Assembly: GCA_963680875.1 (NCBI GenBank)
Contig: OY804589.1
Location: 1,736,001 to 1,800,000 of the forward strand
Length of the DNA: 64,000 nucleotides
Direction: 5' to 3'
Origin: Bathymodiolus brooksi
Taxonomy: Eukaryota; Mollusca; Bivalvia; Mytilida; Modiolidae
A model generated the notes under the pieces. That model ran no database searches and was not told the DNA's origin. It was given only the letters and a program-made list of their open reading frames with translations. The translations under genes were made by a program, and so were the position numbers. Positions 42,133-56,570 of this stretch are shown here, piece by piece (the stretch's first letter is position 1; each line of letters opens with the position of its first letter).

Positions 42133-42932
42133 TTAAGTGATAACCAAGAATGGACAATACAGAGACAATGTAAACATAAACGTTAAGTGACAACCAAGAA
42201 TGGACAATACAGAGACAATGTAAACATAAACGTTAAGTGACAACCAAGAATGGACAATACAGAGACAATGTAATCATAAACGTTAAGTGACAACCAAGAA
42301 TGGACAATACAGAGACAATGTAAACATAAACGTTAAGTGACAACCAAGAATGGACAATACAGAGACAATGTAAACATAAACGTATAGTGACAACCAAGAA
42401 TGGACAATACAGAGACAATGTAAACATAAACGTTAAGTGATAACCAAGAATGGACAATACAGAGACAATGTAAACATAAACGTTAAGTGACAACCAAGAA
42501 TGGACAATACAGAGACAATGTAATCATAAACGTTAAGTGATAACCAAGAATGGACAATACAGAGACAATGTAAACATAAACGTTAAGTGACAACCAAGAA
42601 TGGACAATACAGAGACAATGTAAACATAAACGTTAAGTGACAACCAAGAATGGACAATACAGAGACAATGTAATCATAAACGTTAAGTGACAACCAAGAA
42701 TGGACAATACAGAGACAATGTAAACATAAACGTTAAGTGACAACCAAGAATGGACAATACAGAGACAATGTAAACATAAACGTATAGTGACAACCAAGAA
42801 TGGACAATACAGAGACAATGTAAACATAAACGTTAAGTGATAACCAAGAATGGACAATACAGAGACAATGTAAACATAAACGTTCAGTGACAACCAAGAA
42901 TGGACAATACAGAGACAATGTAAGCATAAACG
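42133..42932. repeat. Eight-monomer tandem duplication (period 400 bp)
   Basis: GTGAT, GTGAC, GTGAC with AATCAT, GTGAC, GTGAC, GTATAGTGAC, GTGAT and GTGAC repeat, with GTATAG units near 42383 and 42783. The second round continues into unit copy 3. Confidence 0.88.
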
Positions 42933-42951
42933 TTAAGTGACAACCAAGAAT

Positions 42952-42959
42952 GGGTATAC
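42952..42959 (+). other. Deletion marker GGGTATAC (copy 5 of 16)
   Basis: 2,148 bp after the copy at 40804. Confidence 0.95.
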
Positions 42960-43243
42960 AGAGACAATGTAAACATAAACGTTAAGTGATAACCAAGAAT
43001 GGACAATACAGAGACAATGTAATCATAAACGTTAAGTGACAACCAAGAATGGACAATACAGAGACAATGTAAACATAAACGTTAAGGGACAACCAAGAAT
43101 GGACAATACAGAGACAATGTAAACATAAACGTTAAGTGACAACCAAGAATGGACAATACAGAGACAATGTAAACATAAACGTTAAGTGGCAGCCAAGAAT
43201 GGACAATACAGAGACAATGTAAACATAAACGTTAAGTGGCAAC

Positions 43244-43251
43244 CAAGATGG
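43244..43251 (+). other. One-base deletion CAAGATGG (copy 3 of 4)
   Basis: 2,148 bp after the second copy. Confidence 0.95.
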
Positions 43252-43329
43252 ACAATACAGAGACAATGTAAACATAAACGTTAAGTGACAACCAAGAATG
43301 GACAATACAGAGACAATGTAAACATAAAC

Positions 43330-46300
43330 GTTAAGTGGCAACCAAGAATGGACAATACAGAGACAATGTAAACATAAACGTTAAGTGACAACCAAGAATG
43401 GACAATACAGAGACAATGTAAGCATAAACGTTAAGTGGCAACCAAGAATGGACAATACAGAGACAATGTAAACATAAACGTTAAGTGGCAGCCAAGAATG
43501 GACAATACAGAGACAATGTAAACATAAACGTTAAGTGACAACCAAGAATGGACAATACAGAGACAATGTAAACATAAACGTTAAGGGACAACCAAGAATG
43601 GACAATACAGAGACAATGTAAACATAAACGTTAAGTGACAACCAACAATGGACAATACAGAGACAATGTAAACATAAACGTTAAGGGACAACCAAGAATG
43701 GACAATACAGAGACAATGTAAACATAAACGTTCAGTGACAACCAAGAATGGACAATACAGAGACAATGTAAACATAAATGTTAAGGGACAACCAAGAATG
43801 GACAATACAGAGACAATGTAAACATAAACGTTAAGTGACAACCAAGAATGGACAATACAGAGACAATGTAAACATAAACGTTAAGTGACAACCAAGAATG
43901 GACAATACAGAGACAATGTAATCATAAACGTTAAGTGACAACCAAGAATGGACAATACAGAGACAATGTAAACATAAACGTTAAGGGACAACCAAGAATG
44001 GACAATACAGAGACAATGTAAACATAAACTTTCAGTGACAACCAAGAATGGACAATACAGAGACAATGTAAACATAAACGTTAAGGGACAACCAAGAATG
44101 GACAATACAGAGACAATGTAAACATAAACGTTAAGTGACAACCAAGAATGGACAATACAGAGACAATGTAATCATAAACGTTAAGTGACAACCAAGAATG
44201 GACAATACAGAGACAATGTAAACATAAACGTTAAGTGACAACCAAGAATGGACAATACAGAGACAATGTAATCATAAACGTTAAGTGACAACCAAGAATG
44301 GACAATACAGAGACAATGTAAACATAAACGTTAAGTGACAACCAAGAATGGACAATACAGAGACAATGTAAACATAAACGTTAAGGGACAACCAAGAATG
44401 GACAATACAGAGACAATGTAAACATAAACGTTAAGGGACAACCAAGAATGGACAATACAGAGACAATGTAAACATAAACGTTCAGTGACAACCAAGAATG
44501 GACAATACAGAGACAATGTAAGCATAAACGTTCAGTGACAACCAAGAATGGACAATACAGAGACAATGTAAACATAAACGTTAAGTGATAACAAAGAATG
44601 GACAATACAGAGACAATGTAAACATAAACGTTAAGTGACAACCAAGAATGTACAATACAGAGACAATGTAAACATAAACGTTAAGTGACAACCAAGAATG
44701 GACAATACAGAGACAATGTAATCATAAACGTTAAGTGACAACCAAGAATGGACAATACAGAGACAATGTAAACATAAACGTTAAGGGACAACCAAGAATG
44801 GACAATACAGAGACAATGTAAACATAAACGTTAAGTGACAACCAAGAATGGACAATACAGAGACAATGTAAACATAAACGTTAAGGGACAACCAAGAATG
44901 GACAATACAGAGACAATGTAAACATAAACGTTCAGTGACAACCAAGAATGGACAATACAGAGACAATGTAAACATAAACGTTAAGTGATAACCAAGAATG
45001 GACAATACAGAGACAATGTAAACATAAACGTTAAGTGACAACCAAGAATGTACAATACAGAGACAATGTAAACATAAACGTTAAGTGACAACCAAGAATG
45101 GACAATACAGAGACAATGTAAACATAAACGTTCAGTGACAACCAAGAATGGACAATACAGAGACAATGTAAACATAAACGTAAAGTGGCAACCAAGAATG
45201 GATAATACAGAGACAATGTAAACATAAACGTTAAGGGACAACCTAGAATGGACAATACAGAGACAATGTAAACATAAACGTTAAGTGATAACCAAGAATG
45301 GACAATACAGAGACAATGTAAGCATAAACGTTCAGTGACAACCAAGAATGGACAATACAGAGACAATGTAAACATAAACGTTAAGTGACAACCAGGAATG
45401 GACAATAGAGAGACAATGTAAACATAAACGTTCAGTGACAATCAAGAATGGACAATACAGAGACAATGTAAACATAAACGTTAAGTGACAACCAAGAATG
45501 GACAATACAGAGACAATGTAAACATAAACGTTAAGGGACAACCAAGAATGGACAATACAGAGACAATGTAAACATAAACGTTAAGTGACAACCAAGAATG
45601 GACAATACAGAGACAATGTAAACATAAACGTTAAGGGACAACCAAGAATGGACAATACAGAGACAATGTAAACATAAACGTTAAGGGACAACCAAGAATG
45701 GACAATACAGAGACAATGTAAACATAAACGTTCAGTGACAACCAAGAATGGACAATACAGAGACAATGTAAACATAAACGTTAAGTGACAACCAAGAATG
45801 GACAATACAGAGACAATGTAAACATAAACGTTAAGTGACAACCAAGAATGGACAATACAGAGACAATGTAAACATAAACGTTAAGTGATAACCAAGAATG
45901 GACAATACAGAGACAATGTAAACATAAACGTTAAGTGACAACCAAGAATGGACAATACAGAGACAATGTAAACATAAACGTTAAGTGACAACCAAGAATG
46001 GACAATACAGAGACAATGTAATCATAAACGTTAAGTGACAACCAAGAATGGACAATACAGAGACAATGTAAACATAAACGTTAAGTGACAACCAAGAATG
46101 GACAATACAGAGACAATGTAAACATAAACGTTAAGTGACAACCAAGAATGGACAATACAGAGACAATGTAAACATAAACGTTAAGTGATAACCAAGAATG
46201 GACAATACAGAGACAATGTAAACATAAACGTTCAGTGACAACCAAGAATGGACAATACAGAGACAATGTAAGCATAAACGTTAAGTGACAACCAAGAATG

Positions 46301-46370
46301 GGTATACAGAGACAATGTAAACATAAACGTTAAGTGATAACCAAGAATGGACAATACAGAGACAATGTAA
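43330..46370. repeat. 65-monomer higher-order unit, copy A (period 3,248 bp)
   Basis: About 3 kb from GTGGC/AAGCAT through ACCAACAATGG, AAATGTTAAGG, AACTTTCAG, GATAACAAAG, AATGTAC, GTAAAGTGGC with GGATAATAC, ACCTAGAATGG (near 45241), ACCAGGAATGG with AATAGAGAG (near 45391), GTGACAATC and a long GTGAC run to GGGTATAC at 46300. The same series follows at 46578-49618. Confidence 0.93.
46300..46307 (+). other. Deletion marker GGGTATAC (copy 6 of 16)
   Basis: It lies 3,348 bp after the previous copy while the neighbouring CAAGATGG marker is 3,248 bp after its own. Two monomers were therefore lost between the two markers here. Confidence 0.95.
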
Positions 46371-46491
46371 TCATAAACGTAAAGTGACAACCAAGAATGG
46401 ACAATACAGAGACAATGTAAGCATAAACGTTAAGTGGCAACCAAGAATGGACAATACAGAGACAATGTAAACATAAACGTTAAGTGGCAAC

Positions 46492-46499
46492 CAAGATGG
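46492..46499 (+). other. One-base deletion CAAGATGG (copy 4 of 4)
   Basis: Last copy of this marker. From 49.6 kb onward the corresponding unit reads CAAGAATGG, so later units were copied from a version without the deletion, or it was replaced by gene conversion. Confidence 0.95.
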
Positions 46500-46577
46500 A
46501 CAATACAGAGACAATGTAAACATAAACGTTAAGTGACAACCAAGAATGGACAATACAGAGACAATGTAAACATAAAC

Positions 46578-49500
46578 GTTAAGTGGCAACCAAGAATGGA
46601 CAATACAGAGACAATGTAAACATAAACGTTAAGTGACAACCAAGAATGGACAATACAGAGACAATGTAAGCATAAACGTTAAGTGGCAACCAAGAATGGA
46701 CAATACAGAGACAATGTAAACATAAACGTTAAGTGGCAGCCAAGAATGGACAATACAGAGACAATGTAAACATAAACGTTAAGTGACAACCAAGAATGGA
46801 CAATACAGAGACAATGTAAACATAAACGTTAAGGGACAACCAAGAATGGACAATACAGAGACAATGTAAACATAAACGTTAAGTGACAACCAACAATGGA
46901 CAATACAGAGACAATGTAAACATAAACGTTAAGGGACAACCAAGAATGGACAATACAGAGACAATGTAAACATAAACGTTCAGTGACAACCAAGAATGGA
47001 CAATACAGAGACAATGTAAACATAAATGTTAAGGGACAACCAAGAATGGACAATACAGAGACAATGTAAACATAAACGTTAAGTGACAACCAAGAATGGA
47101 CAATACAGAGACAATGTAAACATAAACGTTAAGTGACAACCAAGAATGGACAATACAGAGACAATGTAATCATAAACGTTAAGTGACAACCAAGAATGGA
47201 CAATACAGAGACAATGTAAACATAAACGTTAAGGGACAACCAAGAATGGACAATACAGAGACAATGTAAACATAAACTTTCAGTGACAACCAAGAATGGA
47301 CAATACAGAGACAATGTAAACATAAACGTTAAGGGACAACCAAGAATGGACAATACAGAGACAATGTAAACATAAACGTTAAGTGACAACCAAGAATGGA
47401 CAATACAGAGACAATGTAATCATAAACGTTAAGTGACAACCAAGAATGGACAATACAGAGACAATGTAAACATAAACGTTAAGTGACAACCAAGAATGGA
47501 CAATACAGAGACAATGTAATCATAAACGTTAAGTGACAACCAAGAATGGACAATACAGAGACAATGTAAACATAAACGTTAAGTGACAACCAAGAATGGA
47601 CAATACAGAGACAATGTAAACATAAACGTTAAGGGACAACCAAGAATGGACAATACAGAGACAATGTAAACATAAACGTTAAGGGACAACCAAGAATGGA
47701 CAATACAGAGACAATGTAAACATAAACGTGCAGTGACAACCAAGAATGGACAATACAGAGACAATGTAAGCATAAACGTTCAGTGACAACCAAGAATGGA
47801 CAATACAGAGACAATGTAAACATAAACGTTAAGTGATAACAAAGAATGGACAATACAGAGACAATGTAAACATAAACGTTAAGTGACAACCAAGAATGTA
47901 CAATACAGAGACAATGTAAACATAAACGTTAAGTGACAACCAAGAATGGACAATACAGAGACAATGTAATCATAAACGTTAAGTGACAACCAAGAATGGA
48001 CAATACAGAGACAATGTAAACATAAACGTTAAGGGACAACCAAGAATGGACAATACAGAGACAATGTAAACATAAACGTTAAGTGACAACCAAGAATGGA
48101 CAATACAGAGACAATGTAAACATAAACGTTAAGGGACAACCAAGAATGGACAATACAGAGACAATGTAAACATAAACGTTCAGTGACAACCAAGAATGGA
48201 CAATACAGAGACAATGTAAACATAAACGTTAAGTGATAACCAAGAATGGACAATACAGAGACAATGTAAACATAAACGTTAAGTGACAACCAAGAATGTA
48301 CAATACAGAGACAATGTAAACATAAACGTTAAGTGACAACCAAGAATGGACAATACAGAGACAATGTAAACATAAACGTTCAGTGACAACCAAGAATGGA
48401 CAATACAGAGACAATGTAAACATAAACGTAAAGTGGCAACCAAGAATGGATAATACAGAGACAATGTAAACATAAACGTTAAGGGACAACCTAGAATGGA
48501 CAATACAGAGACAATGTAAACATAAACGTTAAGTGATAACCAAGAATGGACAATACAGAGACAATGTAAGCATAAACGTTCAGTGACAACCAAGAATGGA
48601 CAATACAGAGACAATGTAAACATAAACGTTAAGTGACAACCAGGAATGGACAATAGAGAGACAATGTAAACATAAACGTTCAGTGACAATCAAGAATGGA
48701 CAATACAGAGACAATGTAAACATAAACGTTAAGTGACAACCAAGAATGGACAATACAGAGACAATGTAAACATAAACGTTAAGGGACAACCAAGAATGGA
48801 CAATACAGAGACAATGTAAACATAAACGTTAAGTGACAACCAAGAATGGACAATACAGAGACAATGTAAACATAAACGTTAAGGGACAACCAAGAATGGA
48901 CAATACAGAGACAATGTAAACATAAACGTTAAGGGACAACCAAGAATGGACAATACAGAGACAATGTAAACATAAACGTTCAGTGACAACCAAGAATGGA
49001 CAATACAGAGACAATGTAAACATAAACGTTAAGTGACAACCAAGAATGGACAATACAGAGACAATGTAAACATAAACGTTAAGTGACAACCAAGAATGGA
49101 CAATACAGAGACAATGTAAACATAAACGTTAAGTGATAACCAAGAATGGACAATACAGAGACAATGTAAACATAAACGTTAAGTGACAACCAAGAATGGA
49201 CAATACAGAGACAATGTAAACATAAACGTTAAGTGACAACCAAGAATGGACAATACAGAGACAATGTAATCATAAACGTTAAGTGACAACCAAGAATGGA
49301 CAATACAGAGACAATGTAAACATAAACGTTAAGTGACAACCAAGAATGGACAATACAGAGACAATGTAAACATAAACGTTAAGTGACAACCAAGAATGGA
49401 CAATACAGAGACAATGTAAACATAAACGTTAAGTGATAACCAAGAATGGACAATACAGAGACAATGTAAACATAAACGTTCAGTGACAACCAAGAATGGA

Positions 49501-49618
49501 CAATACAGAGACAATGTAAGCATAAACGTTAAGTGACAACCAAGAATGGGTATACAGAGACAATGTAAACATAAACGTTAAGTGATAACCAAGAATGGAC
49601 AATACAGAGACAATGTAA
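46578..49618. repeat. 65-monomer higher-order unit, copy B
   Basis: Unit-by-unit partner of 43330-46370, with ACCAACAATGG near 46894, GATAACAAAG near 47838, ACCTAGAATGG near 48490, ACCAGGAATGG near 48641 and GGGTATAC at 49548. A private change is CGTGCAGTGAC near 47728. Confidence 0.93.
49548..49555 (+). other. Deletion marker GGGTATAC (copy 7 of 16)
   Basis: 3,248 bp after the copy at 46300. Confidence 0.95.
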
Positions 49619-50146
49619 TCATAAACGTTAAGTGACAACCAAGAATGGACAATACAGAGACAATGTAAACATAAATGTTAAGGGACAACCAAGAATGGAC
49701 AATACAGAGACAATGTAAACATAAACGTTTAGTGACAACCAAGAATGGACAATACAGAGACAATGTAAACATAAACGTTAAGTGGCAGCCAAGAATGGAC
49801 AATACAGAGACAATGTAAACATAAACGTTAAGTGGCAACCAAGAATGGACAATACAGAGACAATGTAATCATAAACGTTAAGTGACAACCAAGAATGGAC
49901 AATACAGAGACAATGTAAACATAAACGTTAAGTGACAACCAAGAATGGACAATACAGAGACAATGTAAACATAAACGTTAAGTGACAACCAAGAATGGAC
50001 AATACAGAGACAATGTAAACATAAACGTTAAGTGATAACCAAGAATGGACAATACAGAGACAATGTAAATATAAACGTTCAGTGACAACCAAGAATGGAC
50101 AATACAGAGACAATGTAAGCATAAACGTTAAGTGACAACCAGGAAT

Positions 50147-50203
50147 GGGTATACAGAGACAATGTAAGCATAAACGTTAAGTGACAACCAAGAATGGGTA
50201 TAC
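50147..50203 (+). other. Adjacent GGGTATAC monomers (copies 8 and 9 of 16)
   Basis: Two successive 49-bp monomers, 49 bases apart, both carry the marker. The first also has CCAGGAATGGG. The pair is copied intact at 53994/54043 and 59291/59340. It looks like a single-monomer tandem duplication of a mutant unit. Confidence 0.95.
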
Positions 50204-53200
50204 AGAGACAATGTAAACATAAACGTTAAGTGATAACCAAGAATGGACAATACAGAGACAATGTAATCATAAACGTTAAGTGACAACCAAGAATGGACAA
50301 TACAGAGACAATGTAAACATAAACGTTAAGGGACAACCAAGAATGGACAATACAGAGACAATGTAAACATAAACGTTAAGTGACAACCAAGAATGGACAA
50401 TACAGAGACAATGTAAACATAAACGTTAAGTGGCAGCCAAGAATGGACAATACAGAGACAATGTAAACATAAACGTTAAGTGGCAACCAAGAATGGACAA
50501 TACAGAGACAATGTAAACATAAACGTTAAGTGACAACCAAGAATGGACAATACAGAGACAATGTAAACATAAACGTTAAGTGGCAACCAAGAATGGACAA
50601 TACAGAGACAATGTAAACATAAACGTTAAGTGACAACCAAGAATGGACAATACAGAGACAATGTAAGCATAAACGTTAAGTGGCAACCAAGAATGGACAA
50701 TACAGAGACAATGTAAACATAAACGTTAAGTGGCAGCCAAGAATGGACAATACAGAGACAATGTAAACATAAACGTTAAGTGACAACCAAGAATGGACAA
50801 TACAGAGACAATGTAAACATAAACGTTAAGGGACAACCAAGAATGGACAATACAGAGACAATGTAAACATAAACGTTAAGTGACAACCAAGAATGGACAA
50901 TACAGAGACAATGTAAACATAAACGTTAAGGGACAACCAAGAATGGACAATACAGAGACAATGTAAACATAAACGTTCAGTGACAACCAAGAATGGACAA
51001 TACAGAGACAATGTAAACATAAATGTTAAGGGACAACCAAGAATGGACAATACAGAGACAATGTAAACATAAACGTTAAGTGACAACCAAGAATGGACAA
51101 TACAGAGACAATGTAAACATAAACGTTAAGTGACAACCAAGAATGGACAATACAGAGACAATGTAATCATAAACGTTAAGTGACAACCAAGAATGGACAA
51201 TACAGAGACAATGTAAACATAAACGTTAAGGGACAACCAAGAATGGACAATACAGAGACAATGTAAACATAAACTTTCAGTGACAACCAAGAATGGACAA
51301 TACAGAGACAATGTAAACATAAACGTTAAGGGACAACCAAGAATGGACAATACAGAGACAATGTAAACATAAACGTTAAGTGACAACCAAGAATGGACAA
51401 TACAGAGACAATGTAATCATAAACGTTAAGTGACAACCAAGAATGGACAATACAGAGACAATGTAAACATAAACGTTAAGTGACAACCAAGAATGGACAA
51501 TACAGAGACAATGTAATCATAAACGTTAAGTGACAACCAAGAATGGACAATACAGAGACAATGTAAACATAAACGTTAAGTGACAACCAAGAATGGACAA
51601 TACAGAGACAATGTAAACATAAACGTTAAGGGACAACCAAGAATGGACAATACAGAGACAATGTAAACATAAACGTTAAGGGACAACCAAGAATGGACAA
51701 TACAGAGACAATGTAAACATAAACGTTCAGTGACAACCAAGAATGGACAATACAGAGACAATGTAAGCATAAACGTTCAGTGACAACCAAGAATGGACAA
51801 TACAGAGACAATGTAAACATAAACGTTAAGTGATAACAAAGAATGGACAATACAGAGACAATGTAAACATAAACGTTAAGTGACAACCAAGAATGTACAA
51901 TACAGAGACAATGTAAACATAAACGTTAAGTGACAACCAAGAATGGACAATACAGAGACAATGTAATCATAAACGTTAAGTGACAACCAAGAATGGACAA
52001 TACAGAGACAATGTAAACATAAACGTTAAGGGACAACCAAGAATGGACAATACAGAGACAATGTAAACATAAACGTTAAGTGATAACCAAGAATGGACAA
52101 TACAGAGACAATGTAAACATAAACGTTAAGTGACAACCAAGAATGTACAATACAGAGACAATGTAAACATAAACGTTAAGTGACAACCAAGAATGGACAA
52201 TACAGAGACAATGTAAACATAAACGTTCAGTGACAACCAAGAATGGACAATACAGAGACAATGTAAACATAAACGTAAAGTGGCAACCAAGAATGGATAA
52301 TACAGAGACAATGTAAACATAAACGTTAAGGGACAACCTAGAATGGACAATACAGAGACAATGTAAACATAAACGTTAAGTGATAACCAAGAATGGACAA
52401 TACAGAGACAATGTAAGCATAAACGTTCAGTGACAACCAAGAATGGACAATACAGAGACAATGTAAACATAAACGTTAAGTGACAACCAGGAATGGACAA
52501 TAGAGAGACAATGTAAACATAAACGTTCAGTGACAATCAAGAATGGACAATACAGAGACAATGTAAACATAAATGTTAAGTGACAACCAAGAATGGACAA
52601 TACAGAGACAATGTAAACATAAACGTTAAGGGACAACCAAGAATGGACAATACAGAGACAATGTAAACATAAACGTTAAGTGACAACCAAGAATGGACAA
52701 TACAGAGACAATGTAAACATAAACGTTAAGGGACAACCAAGAATGGACAATACAGAGACAATGTAAACATAAACGTTAAGGGACAACCAAGAATGGACAA
52801 TACAGAGACAATGTAAACATAAACGTTCAGTGACAACCAAGAATGGACAATACAGAGACAATGTAAACATAAACGTTAAGTGACAACCAAGAATGGACAA
52901 TACAGAGACAATGTAAACATAAACGTTAAGTGACAACCAAGAATGGACAATACAGAGACAATGTAAACATAAACGTTAAGTGATAACCAAGAATGGACAA
53001 TACAGAGACAATGTAAACATAAACGTTAAGTGACAACCAAGAATGGACAATACAGAGACAATGTAAACATAAACGTTAAGTGACAACCAAGAATGGACAA
53101 TACAGAGACAATGTAATCATAAACGTTAAGTGACAACCAAGAATGGACAATACAGAGACAATGTAAACATAAACGTTAAGTGACAACCAAGAATGGACAA

Positions 53201-53394
53201 TACAGAGACAATGTAAACATAAACGTTAAGTGACAACCAAGAATGGACAATACAGAGACAATGTAAACATAAACGTTAAGTGATAACCAAGAATGGACAA
53301 TACAGAGACAATGTAAACATAAACGTTCAGTGACAACCAAGAATGGACAATACAGAGACAATGTAAGCATAAACGTTAAGTGACAACCAAGAAT

Positions 53395-53402
53395 GGGTAT
53401 AC
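53395..53402 (+). other. Deletion marker GGGTATAC (copy 10 of 16)
   Basis: 3,847 bp after the copy at 49548. Confidence 0.95.
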
Positions 53403-53993
53403 AGAGACAATGTAAACATAAACGTTAAGTGATAACCAAGAATGGACAATACAGAGACAATGTAATCATAAACGTTAAGTGACAACCAAGAATGGACAAT
53501 ACAGAGACAATGTAAACATAAATGTTAAGGGACAACCAAGAATGGACAATACAGAGACAATGTAAACATAAACGTTAAGTGACAACCAAGAATGGACAAT
53601 ACAGAGACAATGTAAACATAAACGTTAAGTGGCAGCCAAGAATGGACAATACAGAGACAATGTAAACATAAACGTTAAGTGGCAACCAAGAATGGACAAT
53701 ACAGAGACAATGTAATCATAAACGTTAAGTGACAACCAAGAATGGACAATACAGAGACAATGTAAACATAAACGTTAAGTGACAACCAAGAATGGACAAT
53801 ACAGAGACAATGTAAACATAAACGTTAAGTGACAACCAAGAATGGACAATACAGAGACAATGTAAACATAAACGTTAAGTGATAACCAAGAATGGACAAT
53901 ACAGAGACAATGTAAATATAAACGTTCAGTGACAACCAAGAATGGACAATACAGAGACAATGTAAGCATAAACGTTAAGTGACAACCAGGAAT

Positions 53994-54050
53994 GGGTATA
54001 CAGAGACAATGTAAGCATAAACGTTAAGTGACAACCAAGAATGGGTATAC
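53994..54050 (+). other. Adjacent GGGTATAC monomers (copies 11 and 12 of 16)
   Basis: Exact repeat of the doublet at 50147, offset 3,847 bp, including the CCAGGAATGGG variant in the first unit. Confidence 0.95.
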
Positions 54051-54972
54051 AGAGACAATGTAAACATAAACGTTAAGTGATAACCAAGAATGGACAATAC
54101 AGAGACAATGTAATCATAAACGTTAAGTGACAACCAAGAATGGACAATACAGAGACAATGTAAACATAAACGTTAAGGGACAACCAAGAATGGACAATAC
54201 AGAGACAATGTAAACATAAACGTTAAGTGACAACCAAGAATGGACAATACAGAGACAATGTAAACATAAACGTTAAGTGGCAGCCAAGAATGGACAATAC
54301 AGAGACAATGTAAACATAAACGTTAAGTGGCAACCAAGAATGGACAATACAGAGACAATGTAAACATAAACGTTAAGTGACAACCAAGAATGGACAATAC
54401 AGAGACAATGTAAACATAAACGTTAAGTGGCAACCAAGAATGGACAATACAGAGACAATGTAAACATAAACGTTAAGTGACAACCAAGAATGGACAATAC
54501 AGAGACAATGTAAGCATAAACGTTAAGTGGCAACCAAGAATGGACAATACAGAGACAATGTAAACATAAACGTTAAGTGGCAGCCAAGAATGGACAATAC
54601 AGAGACAATGTAAACATAAACATTAAGTGACAACCAAGAATGGACAATACAGAGACAATGTAAACATAAACGTTAAGGGACAACCAAGAATGGACAATAC
54701 AGAGACAATGTAAACATAAACGTTAAGTGACAACCAAGAATGGACAATACAGAGACAATGTAAACATAAACGTTAAGGGACAACCAAGAATGGACAATAC
54801 AGAGACAATGTAAACATAAACGTTCAGTGACAACCAAGAATGGACAATACAGAGACAATGTAAACATAAATGTTAAGGGACAACCAAGAATGGACAATAC
54901 AGAGACAATGTAAACATAAACGTTAAGTGACAACCAAGAATGGACAATACAGAGACAATGTAAACATAAACG

Positions 54973-56570
54973 TTAAGTGACAACCAAGAATGGACAATAC
55001 AGAGACAATGTAATCATAAACGTTAAGTGACAACCAAGAATGGACAATACAGAGACAATGTAAACATAAACGTTAAGGGACAACCAAGAATGGACAATAC
55101 AGAGACAATGTAAACATAAACTTTCAGTGACAACCAAGAATGGACAATACAGAGACAATGTAAACATAAACGTTAAGGGACAACCAAGAATGGACAATAC
55201 AGAGACAATGTAAACATAAACGTTAAGTGACAACCAAGAATGGACAATACAGAGACAATGTAATCATAAACGTTAAGTGACAACCAAGAATGGACAATAC
55301 AGAGACAATGTAAACATAAACGTTAAGTGACAACCAATAATGGACAATACAGAGACAATGTAATCATAAACGTTAAGTGACAACCAAGAATGGACAATAC
55401 AGAGACAATGTAAACATAAACGTTAAGTGACAACCAAGAATGGACAATACAGAGACAATGTAAACATAAACGTTAAGTGACAACCAAGAATTGACAATAC
55501 AGAGACAATGTAAACATAAACGTTAAGTGATAACCAAGAATGGACAATACAGAGACAATGTAAACATAAACGTTCAGTGACAACCAAGAATGGACAATAC
55601 AGAGACAATGTAAGCATAAACGTTCAGTGACAACCAAGAATGGACAATACAGAGACAATGTAAACATAAACGTTAAGTGATAACCAAGAATGGACAATAC
55701 AGAGACAATGTAAACATAAACGTTAAGTGACAACCAAGAATGTACAATACAGAGACAATGTAAACATAAACGTTAAGTGACAACCAAGAATGGACAATAC
55801 AGAGACAATGTAATCATAAACGTTAAGTGACAACCAAGAATGGACAATACAGAGACAATGTAAACATAAACGTTAAGGGACAACCAAGAATGGACAATAC
55901 AGAGACAATGTAAACATAAACTTTCAGTGACAACCAAGAATGGACAATACAGAGACAATGTAAACATAAACGTTAAGGGACAACCAAGAATGGACAATAC
56001 AGAGACAATGTAAACATAAACGTTAAGTGACAACCAAGAATGGACAATACAGAGACAATGTAATCATAAACGTTAAGTGACAACCAAGAATGGACAATAC
56101 AGAGACAATGTAAACATAAACGTTAAGTGACAACCAAGAATGGACAATACAGAGACAATGTAATCATAAACGTTAAGTGACAACCAAGAATGGACAATAC
56201 AGAGACAATGTAAACATAAACGTTAAGTGACAACCAAGAATGGACAATACAGAGACAATGTAAACATAAACTTTAAGGGACAACCAAGAATGGACAATAC
56301 AGAGACAATGTAAACATAAACGTTAAGGGACAACCAAGAATGGACAATACAGAGACAATGTAAACATAAACGTTCAGTGACAACCAAGAATGGACAATAC
56401 AGAGACAATGTAAGCATAAACGTTCAGTGACAACCAAGAATGGACAATACAGAGGCAATGTAAACATAAACGTTAAGTGATAACAAAGAATGGACAATAC
56501 AGAGACAATGTAAACATAAACGTTAAGTGACAACCAAGAATGTACAATACAGAGACAATGTAAACATAAA
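54973..56570. repeat. 16-monomer tandem duplication (period 800 bp)
   Basis: GTGAC with AATCAT, GTGAC, GGGAC, AACTTTCAG, GGGAC, then AATCAT/GTGAC alternation run from 54973 and again from 55773. AACTTTCAG lies near 55120 and 55920. The second half differs in detail: AACTTTAAGG near 56270 is private. Confidence 0.85.

Larger units (their letters stand above)
42633..44280. repeat. Right-domain higher-order unit, copy 3 (offset 2,148 bp)
   Basis: The full signature again, with GGGTATAC at 42952, CAAGATGG at 43244, ACCAACAATGG near 43646 and AACTTTCAG near 44028. The offset from copy 2 is 43 monomers minus the two deleted bases. Confidence 0.92.
48229..51770. repeat. 77-monomer higher-order unit, copy A (period 3,847 bp)
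   Basis: From GTGAT and AATGTAC through ACCTAGAATGG, ACCAGGAATGG, GGGTATAC (49548), GTGGCAGCC, AATATAAACG near 50070, the double GGGTATAC at 50147 and 50196, and on to AACTTTCAG near 51273. The same series is found at 52076-55617. The offset of 77 monomers minus three equals the three deletions carried. Upstream of 48229 the same pair is three monomers further apart (3,997 bp). Confidence 0.93.
52076..55617. repeat. 77-monomer higher-order unit, copy B
   Basis: Partner of 48229-51770, with markers at 53395, 53994 and 54043, ACCTAGAATGG near 52336 and ACCAGGAATGG near 52487. Private changes include AAATGTTAAG near 52573, AACATTAAG near 54630, ACCAATAATGG near 55334 and AAGAATTGAC near 55489. 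The AATTGAC change is carried on into the next copy at 60786. Confidence 0.93.

Noticed and set aside
49548..49555. GTATAC palindrome in the GGGTATAC marker as a possible protein site
   Set aside because: It is a by-product of the deletion and occurs in only 16 of about 1,280 units, spread by block duplication. There is no sign of selection.
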